Of a stretch of 64,000 nucleotides of DNA, positions 45,501 through 59,769 are shown one piece after another (position 1 is the first letter of the stretch; each line of letters opens with the position of its first letter). The position numbers were made by a program, and so were the translations under genes. The stretch is from Diphasiastrum complanatum (taxonomy: Eukaryota; Streptophyta; Lycopodiopsida; Lycopodiales; Lycopodiaceae): assembly GCA_029204225.1 (NCBI GenBank), contig CM055107.1, forward strand, positions 26,063,391 through 26,127,390. The letters run 5' to 3'. The notes under the pieces were generated by a model. That model saw only the letters and a program-made list of their open reading frames with translations, did not search any database and was not told where the DNA came from.

Positions 45501-47200
45501 CTTAGCTTGTCCCTCAACTTCTTCGATCCTGAGCACAAACATTTCCACATTTGATCTAGACATCCTTTGAACCTAAGATAGATTTCTAGCTTTCTAAGAA
45601 GCTTCTAATCTCAGCCCAGACCTAGTTCAAACTTGGATGATGGTGTAATAGATCCACTAGAAAATCCTACCAAATCACTCCTTCACAAAATTGATTCTAG
45701 CACTATTTTGCTTGATATTTCACACACACATAAGATCTCAACAAATCAGCCTTAAAGATCTGATCTAATGCTTCAAAATGAATTGTTTCAATACTCAAAT
45801 CTCTATTTGATTATTAGCATCTAATGGATTGAATCTAGATCTAGACAATGCACCAAAAATCATGAATTTTGGACTAGTATGCACATTTTTTGGACCAAAA
45901 AAACACTATAAGAAGATGTTTTGAAGGTTACTATACGGTTTCACACGTGTGGAAAGTACCCTTGCAGCCCACAAACCGATCTTGACCAAAAATGTTGAAG
46001 GTACCACTCTCTTTGAATTCACTCACTCAAGTGAAATTCAAAAACAACACATTGTCAATGATTTTCACAATATTTATTAATCATAAGATCACTCTTATAC
46101 TGAGCTCTGATACCATGTGAATTTTATGATAAAAAATAAAATTATGATTGTACAAAACAATCATTAAGAGTTATGATTGCCAAATCCAAAGATCTATCAA
46201 GTTCTATGTGTTAGATCTTGATCTAGATACATTACACTATGATTTTAGCAAGAGCAATGGATCAAATGATTAAAACTATTAAGAGAGGCCTCACACGTGT
46301 GGAAGATAATACCAATACGGAATGTAAACTGACAGTGAAGTACTTTTAATACAAATGCATTCCAATCATAAAAACTCAAGACAAATGTGAGAATTACAAG
46401 CAAATGCTAGAGATTGCCAATGTCTCATCAACTTATCATTGATTTGGTTAATCCCTTTATAGATCAAGTACTTCCACGAGCTAAGTAATGTCCAGAAAGT
46501 CTTCACATGTGTGAAGAGTGCCTAGTCATTCAGATCTACCAATGGGAGCCATATATGCTCATCTTCCAAAGTTGACTTATCACACTAGCTAGGAGCCAGA
46601 AACTAGACTCCACAAAAATAGGGATATTCCCTATAAAATAGCATCTAATGGAATCTCTCTATCTTATCATCTACAATCTTATCCACATGTGTGAATAGCA
46701 TCTTGACATGTGGGAGCATCTACTCATTCACATGGAAGTGCAATCTAGTTACAAAAAGTTTGACCAGAATGACTTTTTTCTAAATTTTACTCAAAGATCA
46801 ATTTCACGGTTGTGTAGATCCACCTAAAATCAATCTAACTTTCTAAAATAAATTTATGTAAGTGACATTTTTAATAGATAACATGTCAACATTTTCACAC
46901 ATGTGGAGACTCCCAAAATGTGAAGAATTTCAGATCATTTAAGATCCAAAATCATCTCTTGATCTTTGGTTAAGAAGCCAACACAATGTACACCATTTGC
47001 AATGTAGAAATTTAACATCTACTTAATGAAAGAGATTTAAACTCAACGCGATATTGATCAACATCAAATATATGAAAAAATGAAGTTGTTGTCCGTAAAA
47101 TAATAGTACCCTTCTGTATTTCCCATGTGTGGCTCCAAAAATAGCAAAATATGAGCATTCTACACAAGATTGCAAGATATCATCAAGATAGTGCACGAAT
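45501..47200 (-). mobile_element. LARD-related fragment with primer site and LTR
   Basis: 45930-46015 resembles the leader of the LARD-like element (10880-10960). The reverse complement of 46104-46115 is TGGTATCAGAGC, the same primer site, and an LTR beginning TGTGAATTTT starts at 46116. The LTR holds palindromes CACACGTGTG (about 46293), CACATGTG (about 46504, 46684) and CACACATGTG (about 46898). Its right end is not certain. No second LTR or ORF was found. Confidence 0.55.
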
Positions 47201-47237
47201 GGATAGATGAACCCAAGAGAACCCATGTATAAGCATG

Positions 47238-47246
<9 letters not shown>

Positions 47247-47299
<53 letters not shown>
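47247..47299. repeat. (GA)n microsatellite, insertion site of outer copia
   Basis: A perfect GA run that stops exactly at the TG end of the outer copia LTR. GA-rich sequence resumes at 59770 on the other side. The preceding block (CATGTATAAGCATGAAATGA) matches 7110. Confidence 0.9.
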
Positions 47300-47301
<2 letters not shown>

Positions 47302-48379
47302 TCATAAAATCGCGTGTGTGTGAGCAACAGCGGAAGCTCGAGGATTGAGCATGGCATGTAAGAACGGAAACGCAACAGTTAGCAGCAGAAATATTCAAGT
47401 AGAAGAATTCATACAAATTGCACAAATGAACGATGTAGTAGTGAGACAAAAATTGCACTCTGATTAATATCAACAGTGAGTACAATAGCTTGAAGTAATA
47501 ACTTCAGTTTGTTGAGCGTGATAACGCTGGCTACAGATAACTCTGATTGAAAAGGAAATTCAATTAACACTTGCATAGCTTGATTTAGCTAGTATATATA
47601 TTTACAAGTGTTGAGAGAAAGATATCTCATGCCTTAACTGCCATTTACTCTAGTTTTGCATTTGTACAAAAGTTGGTAACCGCCCTTAGGATATTTGTTT
47701 CTCAAGCCTTTTTAGGGTTGATGATAAGTTGGCGACATCGGTCTGCCAATGTAGCAAAAATGCAAAATATCCGAAAAACCTGAAGGTGCCCGTTAGACTG
47801 AAAGTATACAAAATCTGAAGGTGCCCTTAGACTTAAGGTGTGTAAATCCTAAAGGTGCCCTTAGATTTAAGGTAGCGAAGAAGCCGAAAGTGCCTTATAT
47901 TGAAGGCAACGAAGAAGGCAAAGGTGCCTTAGACTGAAGACAGCGAAGAAGGCGAAGGTGCCTTAGTTTTAAGACAGCGAACAAGACAAATGTGCCTTAG
48001 TTTTAAGGCAGCGAAGAAGGTGAATGTGCCTTAGTTTTAAGACAGCGAAGAAGACAAAAAGTGCCTTAGATTAGAGGCTAAACCCTAAACCGAAAAAGAC
48101 GAAGGTGCCTTAAAATGGTTTTAAGACATTCTGGATATTTGTCGCATTTTTTGCAAAAAGGCGAAAAAGACGAAGGTGGTCTATAAATGGTTTCTAAGTC
48201 ATTCTAACCAGTGTGTCACATTTTTCATGAAGGCACAAAAAAGGGTGAAGAAGGCAAAAAAAACAAAGGTGTCTTAAATCGTTTAAGGCATAAAGAAAAC
48301 ACTTAAACAGAAAAAATGTAAAGGTTCGAAATCATGTTGTACTTAACGATTTCTAAGACTGAGCATAAGAAATCTAACA
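47300..48379 (-). repeat. 3' LTR of outer copia
   Basis: 1080 bp. Holds a 34-bp minisatellite at 47782-48075 with nine units. A minus-strand TATA-like run lies near 47594-47606. Confidence 0.88.
47782..48075. repeat. 34-bp minisatellite in 3' LTR, nine units
   Basis: The anchor GTGCC(C/T)TTA recurs at 47786, 47821, 47855, 47890, 47924, 47958, 47992, 48026 and 48061, a 34-35-bp period. Each unit contains a version of CAGCGAAGAAGGCGAAGGTG. Degenerate units continue rightward to about 48290. Confidence 0.85.
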
Positions 48380-50278
48380 CTCCCCCTTATTGAGGATCTG
48401 GAAAAACTTTGATCTTTAGATTTATCATATCGTTAAATCTGAGATGTTGCTCCTTTGATAGAGCCTTTGTGAAGTAATTTGCTGCCATGTCTGCAAAAAA
48501 CCAGTTCTACTTCCTTGTTGTGCACTTTCTCTCTAAGGTAATGATACATGATTTCTATATGTTCGCTTCGAGAGTGAAATCTCGGATTGAGAGATGGTGC
48601 TATTGTACTTTGGTTGTCACAATAGATTGTTGTAGGAAGCGTTTGTGCAAGATTCAGGTCTACAAGCTTAGCCAGATTGCCTCTTTGGTTGCATTGGTGA
48701 CAGCTATGTATTCGCATTCTGTTGATGATAATACAACTGAGGTCTGCTGCTTCCAGCTGTTCCATGAGATTGGGCCTTGGTTGTGTAAAAATGCAAATCC
48801 AAAAGTTGATTTTCTGGTGTCGACATCTCCTGCCCAATCTGCATATGTGTAGGCTTTGAGGATATTGGCAGTGTGGCTGCCTCTGTAGCAGATGTTGAGA
48901 GTTTTCGTTTGCTTGGATATACTTCATGACTTCTGTTAGTGTCTTCTAATGAGTTAAGCTTGGATTTGACAGAAACTAGCTGAGTGTACTGATCGAATAT
49001 GCAAGGTCTGGTCGCGTGCAGATCATTGCATACATAAGTGAGCTGATGATGGATTAAAACAAATAGCACTTCATCTCCTCCTTTTTTGCCTCGGTTTGAG
49101 GAGACTGTTCCTTTGATAGCTTTAGTCCAGGGTCGAGTGAAAAGTGATTTGGTTTGCAGTTGGCCATTCTATACTTTTCCAGCACATTGTTGAGATATCG
49201 TTGCTGACTGATAAAGATCAGTCTAATTGGTCAATCTCGTTGAATTTGGATTCCGAGACAATAGTGGACTGGACCCATGTCAGTCATCTTGTATTCCTGG
49301 GCCAGCATGCATTTTTTATCCTTCATCAGATTTAGATTATTACTGAATAAGAGTGTATCATCTATGTAGAGAGTGATGGTGATGAAGTAATCTGATACAG
49401 ACTTGAAATAGACATTCGAGTCTGTCGAGTTTGGAATGAAACCATTCTCTATCAGAAATGCGTTGATCTTATGGAACCGGGCCCTAGGTGACTATTTCAG
49501 CCCGTAGAGCGCCTTGTGGATTTTGCATACAAGATGATGTTGCTTGTCGTTGAGTTCGTATCCCTCTAGCTGCGTCATGTAGATCTCCTCTTCGATGGTT
49601 CCATTGAGGAAGGCGGTCTGGACATCCATCTAGTGGACTTCAAGGTCTGTCGTGGCTGCAAAGGAGGGGAGTACGCGGATCAACGCATGTTTGACGACTG
49701 GATTGAAGGTCTATGAATAATCCAGGGTTGAAATCTGAGAAAAGCCTTTGGTGACTAGCCTAGCCTTCTAACAATTTAGCCTTCCTTCAGCGTTGTACTT
49801 TGCCTTGAATATCCATTTGCATGGAATCGATTTTCGATCTTTTGGTAGCTTAGTGAGTGTCCATGTTTGATTCTCCATAAGAGAATCAAATTCGGTGTCC
49901 ATCGTTGCTTTCCACTGGTCAATATCAATAGTAGACATTGCCTCAAAAATGGTGGTTGGTTCATGCACAAAAAAGCAGTAGGCCGGATCATCCATAAATC
50001 TGGATGGAGGCTGTTCTGGACTGTTCGACCTTCTGGATTGAACTTCGGTCCTCTGATGTGGATTGACACATTGTCTGAGTCATCGTCGTTATTCAACAGT
50101 TGAATCTCTGAAGCAGAATTGACTGGTTGCTCGATCCGAGGCATAGGCCATCATGCTCTTGGCACTTTCGATGAGTGTCCGGTTCTTCCGCTCAGCTACA
50201 CCATTGGATTGAGGTGAGTAGCTAGTTGTGTATTGTTGAAGTATCTCGGTGGCCTTGCAGAACTCCTTGAATTCCGTG
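48380..50278 (-). pseudogene. Outer copia RT-RNase H (3' part)
   Basis: From 50278 the integrase core resumes (ATEILQQYTTSYSPQSNGV, then AERKNRTLIESAKSMM) but jumps near 50150 to linker sequence, so the end of integrase is lost. RT has [46 protein letters not shown], and YIDD (about 49370) in the catalytic box. RNase H near 48850-48450 has YADWAGDVDT, SSTECEYIAV and CDNQSTIAPSL. At least six stops or shifts. The gene ends before the polypurine tract TAAGGGGGAG (48389-48380). Confidence 0.85.
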
Positions 50279-51470
<1,192 letters not shown>

Positions 51471-51477
51471 CTCCCCC

Positions 51478-52014
51478 TTAATCTGAATCCTTGAATGCCT
51501 TGACCTTCAAACTTAGTTCTATACAGAATCTTCTGTGTGACTCCAAACTTAATGCTTTAGTAAAAACGTCTGCTATTATATCTTGCGTTCTACAGTATTG
51601 CAATCTGACCTCTTCGTTGAGAACTTTGCTTCTGACGAAATGATACTTCAGTTTAATGTGCTTACTCTTGGAATGAAATCTAGGGTTGGCTGATAAAGCG
51701 AGGGCACTTTGATTATCACAAAATAATATCGTCGGAACATATTGATTCAGACTGATATTTGAGAATAAGTTTCTCAACCAAATTGCTTCTTTTGTAGCTT
51801 GAGAGGCTACGATATACTCTGATTCAGTGGAAGATAGAGCTATCGAAGATTGCTTGCGACTGTTCCAGGAAACTAAACCATTGTTGAGGAAGAATGTAAA
51901 TCCAGAAGTAGATTTATGAGTGTCTACATCTCCTGCCCAACTTGCATCTGTGTAACCACTGAGTAAATTGAGTTTGTCGTTGCCGACTATTCCATAAGAA
52001 ATGCAAAAGTCCAT
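51478..52014 (-). pseudogene. Inner copia RNase H
   Basis: An open 178-codon frame with YTDASWAGDVDTHKSTSGF, SSTESEYIVASQ, CDNQSALALSANPRFH and IIADVFTKALS, so all acidic residues of copia RNase H are present. A stop (the TAG at 52018-52020) separates it from RT, so it is no longer part of one polyprotein. Confidence 0.88.
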
Positions 52015-53230
52015 AGTAGCTCAAAGATATCTCATGACTCTGATAAGAGGATTCCAATGTGTTATACTAGAGTTAGTCATATACTGATTGAGAGAGTTGA
52101 CAACAAAAGCTATGTCTGGACTGGTACAGATCATGGCGTACATAAGATATCCTATAATAGAATAGTAAGGATACTCACACATCTGCTGCTTCTCTTCAAT
52201 TGTTTGGGGACACTGATCCTTTGACAATTTGAGTCATGGTTCCATTGATGAGAGAGCTAACTTGCAATTCATCAGATTATATCTGACTAACATGTTGTAG
52301 ATGTACTTCTGTTGTGTAATGTAAACCAACTTCTGTTTTCTGTCTTTGTGGATTTGTATACCAAGGCAGAAATGAGTTTCGCCTAGATTGGTCATGTCAA
52401 ATTCGAAAGATAGCATTATCTTGGCTTCTTTTATCAAATTGGTACTATTGCTGAATAGCAATGTATCATCCACGTATAAAGTGATAATGATAAAAGACTG
52501 TTGCACTGCTTTGAAGTAAACGTTTGAATTTGAAGAGCTAGGTGTATAGCCGTGATCAATGAGAAAAGTATTAATCCTTTGAAACCATACTCGAGCGGAT
52601 TGCTTCAAACCATAAAGTGCCTTATGGAGTTTACACACATGATTGTGTTTACCCTCGATAATATAACCTTCGGGTTTTACCATGTAGATGTCTTTTTCGA
52701 TAACTCCATTGAGATATATTGTTAGTACATCCATTTTATGTATTTCCAAATCTGCTGCAGCGGCAAATGATAGCAAGAGTCGAATAGAAGAATGCTTGAC
52801 TACTGGACTAAAAGTCTTAGTGTAATCAACGTTGTATACTTGAGAAAATCCTCTGGCTACAAGTCATGTCTTTCTTATGTTCATGCTTCCATCTACATTG
52901 TACTTGACTTTGAGAATCCATTTGCAATCAACTACATTTCTGCTGACAAGTAGTTCGACAATTGTCCACGTCTGGTTCTTGATAAGAGATGAATACTCTT
53001 TATCCATAGTTTCTTTCCAGAGATCTGAATCAGACTGACTAAGTGCCTCTTGGACAGACGTCGGTTCCTAAACAAGATATGTTGCAGACTCGTCAATATA
53101 CTGGTTAGGCGGTCTACTAGTCCTTGAAGATCTCCTAGGTAATACAGGAAGTTGATTATTTTCATCATACTATAGTTGCTAATCTGCAACATCATCATCT
53201 TCTGATTTGCCATTGATTTGTTGTTCATCA
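52015..53230 (-). pseudogene. Inner copia reverse transcriptase
   Basis: 52776-52234 has EIHKMDVLTIYLNGVIEKDI, KLHKALYGLKQSARVWFQR and an intact YVDDTLLF. The N-terminal part (NQTWTIVELLVSR near 52980 and following) lies in other frames and is damaged. The block PDIAFVVNSLNQYM is at 52110-52070. One or two frameshifts and several stops exclude activity. Confidence 0.85.
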
Positions 53231-54350
53231 AGAGTAGAGGAGCTTGGAGCTTCAGTAGGAATAGTCAACTGAGGAACTGGAAAGTTTAAAACATCAAGAG
53301 AATCTGATAGGTCGGCTACATGGGAACTGCCCTTTCCTTTGAGGTCTTGAAACTGATTTTCGATGAAGATGACATCCCGACTAGTGAATATCTTCAACTC
53401 AATGGGATCGAACAACTTATAGGCATGATCTGAAGTAGTGTAGCTGATGAAAACACACTTGATACTTTGAAAGTCGAGATTCTTCCTGAGATCACGAGGA
53501 ATCTGCGCAAAAGCAGTTCATCCAAAAACTAGTAAGTTTGATAAAGAAGGTTTGGTAACTGTCCAAACTTTGAATGGTGTTTTGTCTGAGAGGCCTTTAG
53601 TAGAACATATGTTCTGAATATAGGTTGATGTTGAAACAGCTTTATTCCAGAAGCACTTTAGAAGTGTCGCATGTGATAACATGCACTTTGTCGATTCAAC
53701 TAAGGTTCTATTCTTTCTCTCAACAAGACCATTTGACTGAGACAAATAGGAAGTGATGTATTGTTGCTCAATGTCGTTGTTAAGGCAATAATCCTTGAAT
53801 TCATTGGAGATGTATTCTTCCCCATTATCTGACCTCAGTGCTTTAATTCGTTTGTCAGTTTGATTCTCAGCATGCTCTTTGAATTGTCTGAATTTGATGA
53901 AAGCCTTTGATTTCTGTTTAATGAAATAAACAATTGTCCTTCTAGAGTCAATAAAGATAATAAAATACTTTGCATCTAGCAATGAGGGAATTTGCATAGG
54001 TCCACATATATCTGTATGAACAACATCTAACAGATCTTTTGCTGCATGCATATGGTTTGATCTAAAAGGAATCCTAGCATGCTTTCCAAAGATGCAGCTA
54101 TGATAAACAAGGAGATCGACCTTACTAGAAGGATAGTTGAGATCAAGAACCATGGATTGTCTGGACATCTTTGAAACAGATGCATGATTCAAGTGTCCTA
54201 AGCGATGATGCCATAACAATGCTTTATTGACTAGAACAGAGGCTTTCAAGACTTGACTAGACTCAGAATAGCAATGTGCCAATCTATATAAATAACTCTA
54301 CCTCTTGCTAAGTGCAAGGATCTTATTACTCCTATCAACTATTTTGCATT
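53231..54350 (-). pseudogene. Inner copia integrase
   Basis: The 254-codon frame 54282-53518 holds LLWHHRLGHLNHASV and a C-x2-type finger with YHSCIFGKH (one Cys altered), then VHTDICGPMQIP, LRSDNGEEYISNEFKDY and [17 protein letters not shown], giving D, D and E. After 53518 a stop interrupts, and the frame continues with DPIELKIFTSRDVIFIENQF near 53410. Confidence 0.88.
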
Positions 54351-54363
54351 GATTAGATTTGAA

Positions 54364-55513
54364 TTATACTTTATGACCTAAATCTGTAATTCTACTTATT
54401 GATAACAGATTTGTAGAGAATTTAGGAACATATAAGACCTTTGATAGTAATTTGAACTGATCATGCTGGAATCGCAATCTTATATTACCTTCACCTTTAA
54501 TAGTGTGAGTACTATTGTCACCAAGATGAACAAATTTCTTCGTGTTGTAAGGAGTGTCGGAGTTGAAGATCTCACGTAGATTGGTCATAAATTTTGTTGA
54601 GTTGCTCCAGAATCCAGAAACCATGAATCGTCTAAAAATGTGATTTGATCTTTGACCATAAATGCACCTTTGTCCACTTCGACCTGGAGAAATGATGAAA
54701 CTGCGTTTGCTTGTTGATCAGGTTGCTTGGCTACGTTCTTTGCTTGGAGAATTCGGCAATCATTTATTTCATGGTTATTGCGCTTGCAATACCTGTAAAA
54801 CATCTTCTTCTTCGATTGTGAAGTCAATGGTTGTTCTTGACCTTGAGTCTGTTTCTGATTCATTGCAGCCTTCTTGGAGCTTTTTTGCTTTTGTCGCTTA
54901 GAGCCTTTGTTGACATATAGACCCTGAGAGGAGGAAGTAAATGGAGTGTCTTGACTTCTTCAATTATCTCCTTGCAGCAACATAGTGATAACTCTAGTAA
55001 GACTTAAACATGAGTGTGTTGATATGATCATAACCCAATTCTCATATGTAGAAGACAAGCTTGAAAGCAATGTCATAATTGTGTCTTGATCATCTATGAC
55101 TGATCCAACAGCGGCCATCTGTTGCAAGAGATTTTTAAACTGGTTAATGTGACTCTAAAGTGAATCACCAACAAACATTTTGAGTGTGAAGAATTTCTTT
55201 CGTAGATGTAACTTAGTAGTTACGTCTCTCACGTCATATAGTGAGTTCAAATTGTCCCAAACGTCTCTTGACATTTTAGCTTCAACTATGTGTCCAATAT
55301 ATGTATATGATATATTGAGGATAATAAGCGCCAAAGTTTTACCATCCTTCAATTTCCACTTTGAGTCATCGTCTTCAGATTTTACTTCGGTACCTGTAAC
55401 AACATCCCATAATTTGCTGGCGATTGGCAGGTCTTCATCTTAAATTTCCACAAATGATAGTTGGATCCATTTAGATTGTCTACGATAAGACTAGCTTTAC
55501 TTTGAGAATCCAT
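54364..55513 (-). pseudogene. Inner copia gag and protease
   Basis: Gag starts with ATG at 55513 (ASLIVDNLNGSNYHLWKFKM) and includes MSRDVWDNLNSLYDVRDVTT. The knuckle near 54800 reads YRYCKRNNHEINDC, with the first Cys replaced by Tyr. The protease begins SWFLDSGATQQ (about 54610), then GNIRLRFQHDQFKLLSKVLY and LLSISRITDLG. Several frameshifts. Confidence 0.8.
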
Positions 55514-55707
55514 CTGGAACTTAGTCTGTCGATTGTATCGATGACGCTAAGATGTGGTAATGCCAATAATAGGAAAACAATTTTTTGATACTGAAAGGTT
55601 GAAAGAACTGAAAAGCATAATATCAATTTGATATCGCAAAAGATATCAAGTAATAGAGTTGTCGCTTTGATATAATGTTGGAATTAATAAAGTAGTAGTA
55701 AAATCAC

Positions 55708-55717
55708 TCTGATAACA
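55708..55717 (-). promoter_or_regulatory. Primer-binding site of inner copia
   Basis: The reverse complement reads TGTTATCAGAG next to the LTR edge, a one-base variant of the TGGTATCAGAG site. Confidence 0.7.
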
Positions 55718-56834
55718 TGTCGAAAAGTGGTGTGCAGAAGATAGGTCTATCTCAAAAAGAAACGAATGAAAATAATTTGTGCATCTAGAAAGAAAACTTT
55801 TTGTGCATGGCGGAATAAACTATCTTCGTCTTTCCAATGCATGACTACACCTCTCAATTCAAACAAGACAATAGTGATAGAAATTACGTTTGAACTTATA
55901 GTAACTAACTTTGAAATTGCCAGTACTACAGTGATTACGTAGCCAAACAATTAAGCATAAAAAATTATCAGACAAATAATCAGTCACGAATTGTTCGCGA
56001 ATTAGTCGCCAAGAAATACAGAAACTCGTACATTCTGACAAAAACTGAACGCAATGAAGAATAATATTGATTCAGTATGAAAACATGACAGAAGTAAATG
56101 AGTACAATAAGTTGCAGATCGAAGCCACGTACTTTATGCTATCTCAGAGCGGCTAAAATGAAAGTCTGAATTAAGCACAATGCTAATAAGCAATAGCACA
56201 ATAGCAATCTCAAAAACAACTCTAAGAAGTGAGCTAGAATGCTCAAGAGTGTTCAAGCTTGCATGCTTGAGAGAGAGAGCTAACTATTCAAAATGCTTCT
56301 GATAATCTGATAATCTCACAATTTCAGATGATGAAACTGTATGAATATGAACAACTATTTATACTAAGAAATTAGGTCGTCAATTGTGATCGCCAGTTGG
56401 CTGGTGATCAGTTGGCATCCATATGGTCCTTGTCATTGATTGTTGATAAGCGGTGAAATTGGCCTTAAATGTTCAGTCTGCATAAATGAACCAAAACTGT
56501 AGCTCTACAGAAATGAACTAAAACAGCCACAGGCGACACTATCGTGTTTTTTGTGAAAAATGTGAAAAAGAAGAAAGTGCCCTTAAATCTCATTCAGGAT
56601 TGTCCCACACTTTGCAAGAGTCATTTCCTTAACATTTGAGGTTCTTCTGAAAAGCAAAAACTGTGACAATGTGTTTTTACACGAGAAATCTGTCAGACAA
56701 AAAATATGACACTGTCATAAACTCCGTGTGATTCTAGACTGTGTAAAGACACTAGAAAATCCGCAAAACTGGATAAAATAATGGATGAAGATTAAAATCG
56801 ATTAGTCGATTGGTAGAAGGAGAATAATCCAACA
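55718..56834 (-). repeat. 5' LTR of inner copia
   Basis: 1117 bp. On the minus strand the TATA box TATAAATAG lies near 56352-56360, with a short CT tract about 75 bp downstream. Confidence 0.9.
56352..56360 (-). promoter_or_regulatory. TATA box of inner copia 5' LTR
   Basis: TATAAATAG on the element's sense strand, at a typical place in the LTR. It is deleted in the 3' LTR copy. Confidence 0.55.
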
Positions 56835-58560
56835 ATGTGGAGATGTACTCTCCCCTTCCATCTATGTGTAGGGCCTTGATCTTCCTCTGGGTCTAGTTTT
56901 CTGCAGACGCCTTGAACTGCTTGAAGAACTTGAATGCTTCGGATTTGTTCTTCATATAATAGGTTGCAGTCCTTCAAGAGAAGTCATCGATGAGAAAATA
57001 GAGAGCTCCCCCTGTGGAAGCGGTCTGCATCGGGCCACATATGTTGCTGTGTACAAGGTCAAGCAAGCCCTTGGATGTATGAACTGAGTTTGAACTGAAG
57101 GGACTCCTAGCATGCTTGTTGATAATACAGCTTTCGCATGGAGAAGTTGGCTTGCTAACTAATGACAGATCTTGTACTAGAATCTGAACTGACATTTGTC
57201 GAATACTATTGTAGTTAAGATGGCCAAGACTGAAATGCCACAACATATCAGCTGATTCAGAAGTGGCTATGTGAAGAGCTTGACTGTTAGAAGAATAGTA
57301 ATGGCTGAGTTTGTAAAGATAGTCGCTTCTTCTTCTGTAGGCTAGCACCTTCCGGGATTTGTCAAGAATTGTGCAGCCATCCATATCAAATTCGACCCTC
57401 CGACCTGAATTGGTGATTCTACTAACTGAGAGCAAATTCTTGGTCAGATTTGGAACATGGAGAACGTTGGACAACAACTTGACCTCACCTCTTTTGAATT
57501 CAACTCTGACTGTTCCTTCACCTCCGATTTATGTGATGAGTTGTTTCCAAGTTGCATAACTCGAGAGTGGGTGAATGACTTATAGTCCTTGAACCAATTG
57601 CGATGGTGAGTCATGTGTTGAGTTGCTCCGGAATCTAGGTACCAGGAATCGATATACTGTTGTTCTCCTTCTGGTCATGAAAGTTGCTTCATCTTGTTCT
57701 TCTTGTTGCTGATTTGAGTGACTAGTCGTAGCACTATGTGTTTGTTATTGGAACTGCTTCTTCTTTTCATTGTTGTACTTCAAGGTTCAATAGTCCTTGA
57801 TCTCATGGCCAGCCCTCTTACAGTATCTGCAGACAAATTCTGCGCTAGTTGGAATGATGAAGAGCTTGACTGTTATTTGGTCCAGACCGCATGTTGCTCT
57901 TCTTGTCAGTAGAGCTTGACTTTGTAGATCTCTTGGATCTAAACTTTTGATTTTTTGAATATAGAGCTTGAGGATCCGATCATGAGCCTAAGGAGGATGC
58001 TGATCTTCTAATCTCCTCTTGTAGGAGCAGCGAGATTACTCTTGATAGAGTGAGGTGCTCCTTGGTAGAAATTGCCATTACCCAAATTTCATATTCTTCA
58101 GGTAGACTCGATAATAGAGTCATGAGTGCATCAAAATCTTCTATGACTGAGCCAGTTGTAGTCATCTACTTCATAAGAAGGTGTTGAAGTGGCTTGAAAC
58201 ACTATCTACTTCAGACATTCTGAGGGTGAAGAATTTCTTCCTCAGATGAAACTTAGATGTAACGTCTCTAATGTCGTAGAGAGTTGCTAGGATGTCCCAT
58301 GCATCCTTAGTGGTCTGAGCAGCACGTATGTGGCTGATCTGAGTATCCTTGATGTTGAGGGTGATCATGGCAAATGCTTTGCCATCTCTTAGTCTCCACT
58401 TGGTGATGACGGCTACATCACCTTCTAGTTTGAGCTCTGTGCCATCAACGATGTCTCATAGTTCTTTGGCTAGAAGTATAACCTTCATCTTGAATTTCCA
58501 AAAATGGTAGTTATCTCCATCGAGTTTGTCAATGAGAGATGAACTAGATGATGGATCCAT
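56835..58560 (-). pseudogene. Outer copia gag-protease-integrase (5' part)
   Basis: Gag starts with ATG at 58560 (SSSSSLIDKLDGDNYHFWKF), has a TGA for the Trp of the ELWDIVDG motif (about 58456), then IRAAQTTKDAWDILATLYDI. The knuckle near 57810 reads CRYCKRAGHEIKDY, with the last Cys lost. Protease: YLDSGATQHMTHHRNWF (about 57640). Integrase: LWHFSLGHLNYNSIRQMS, CESCIINKHARSPF and LVHSNICGPMQ, in which the first catalytic Asp (HSD/HTD) is Asn. It is interrupted at 56835 by the inner copia. Confidence 0.85.
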
Positions 58561-58688
58561 TCTGGTTGGACTAGATCGTTGGTAGAAACAACGATTGTCT
58601 GAATATTGTTGGCGGCGCGTTTGCTAGAAAGTCGTCTTGATAGAAACAAGACTGATAATCCATAGTAGAAATACAGATTACTGAAATG

Positions 58689-58703
58689 CCTATTCTGATA
58701 CCA
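58689..58703 (-). promoter_or_regulatory. Primer-binding site of outer copia
   Basis: The reverse complement TGGTATCAGAATAGG directly follows the 5' LTR; its first ten bases match the initiator tRNA-Met site. Confidence 0.8.
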
Positions 58704-59769
58704 TGTCATAAAATCGCATGTGAGTGAGCGACAATGGAAGCTCAAGGATTGAGCGTGGCGTGTAGGAACAGAAACGCAACAGTTAGCAGCAGAAATATTC
58801 AAGTAGAAGAATTCATACATATTGCACAAATGAACGATGTAGTAGTGAGACAAAAATTGCACTCTGATTAGTATCAATAGTGAGTACAATAGCTTGAAGT
58901 AATAACTTCAACTGGCTGAGCATGATAATGTTGGCTACAGATAACTCTGGGAAATTCAATTAACACTTACATAGCTTGATTCAGCCAGTATATATATTTA
59001 CAAGTGTTGAAAAAAAAATATCTCATGCCTTAACTGCCATTTACTCCAGTTTTGCATCTATACAAAAGTTGGTAACTGCCCTTAGGAATTTGTTTCTCAA
59101 GACTTTTTAAGATTGATGATAAGTTGGCAACGTCAGTCTGCCAATGTAGCAAAAATGCAAAAAACCCGAAGGTGCCCGTTAGACTGAAGGTGTGCAAATC
59201 CTGAAGGTGTCCTTAGACTTAAGGTGTGTAAATCCTGAAGGCGCCCTTAGATTTAAGACAACAAAGAAGCCGAAAAAGGAGAAAAAGCTGAAAGTGCCTT
59301 ATACTGAAGGTAGCGAAAAAGGCAAAGGTGCCTTAGACTAAAGTCAACGAAGAAGACGAAGGTGCTTTAGTTTTAAGGCAGTGAAGAAGGCGAACGTGCC
59401 TTAGTTTTAAGACATCGAAAAAGGCGAAAAGTGCCTTACATTAGAGGCTAAGCCCTAAACTGAAAAAGACGAAGGTGCCTTAAATTGATTTCAAGGCATT
59501 CTGGGTGTTTTATCGCATTTTTTGCAAAAAGACGAAGGTGGTTCGGAAATGGTTTATAAGTCATTCTGGCTAGTGTGTCGCATTTTTCGTGAAGGCACGA
59601 AAAAGGGCGAAGAAGGCGGAAAAAGCAAAGGTGCCTTAAATCGTTTACGACATAAAGGAAAAACTTAAAGGGAAAAAAATGTGAAGGTCCAAAATCATGT
59701 TGTCGGCCTTCTGATTTCAAGATGCTCATTACTTAACGATTTTTAAGACTGAGCATAAGAAATCTAACA
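58704..59769 (-). repeat. 5' LTR of outer copia
   Basis: 1066 bp. Contains the same 34-bp minisatellite as the 3' LTR but with eight anchors (59172-59431) and a 19-bp insertion after the third. A minus-strand TATA-like stretch lies near 58988-58998. Confidence 0.88.

Noticed and set aside
47782-48075. Regularly spaced 34-bp repeats that could look like a CRISPR array
   Set aside because: Units are contiguous and degenerate with no unique spacers, lie inside a plant LTR, and recur in the partner LTR; it is a minisatellite.
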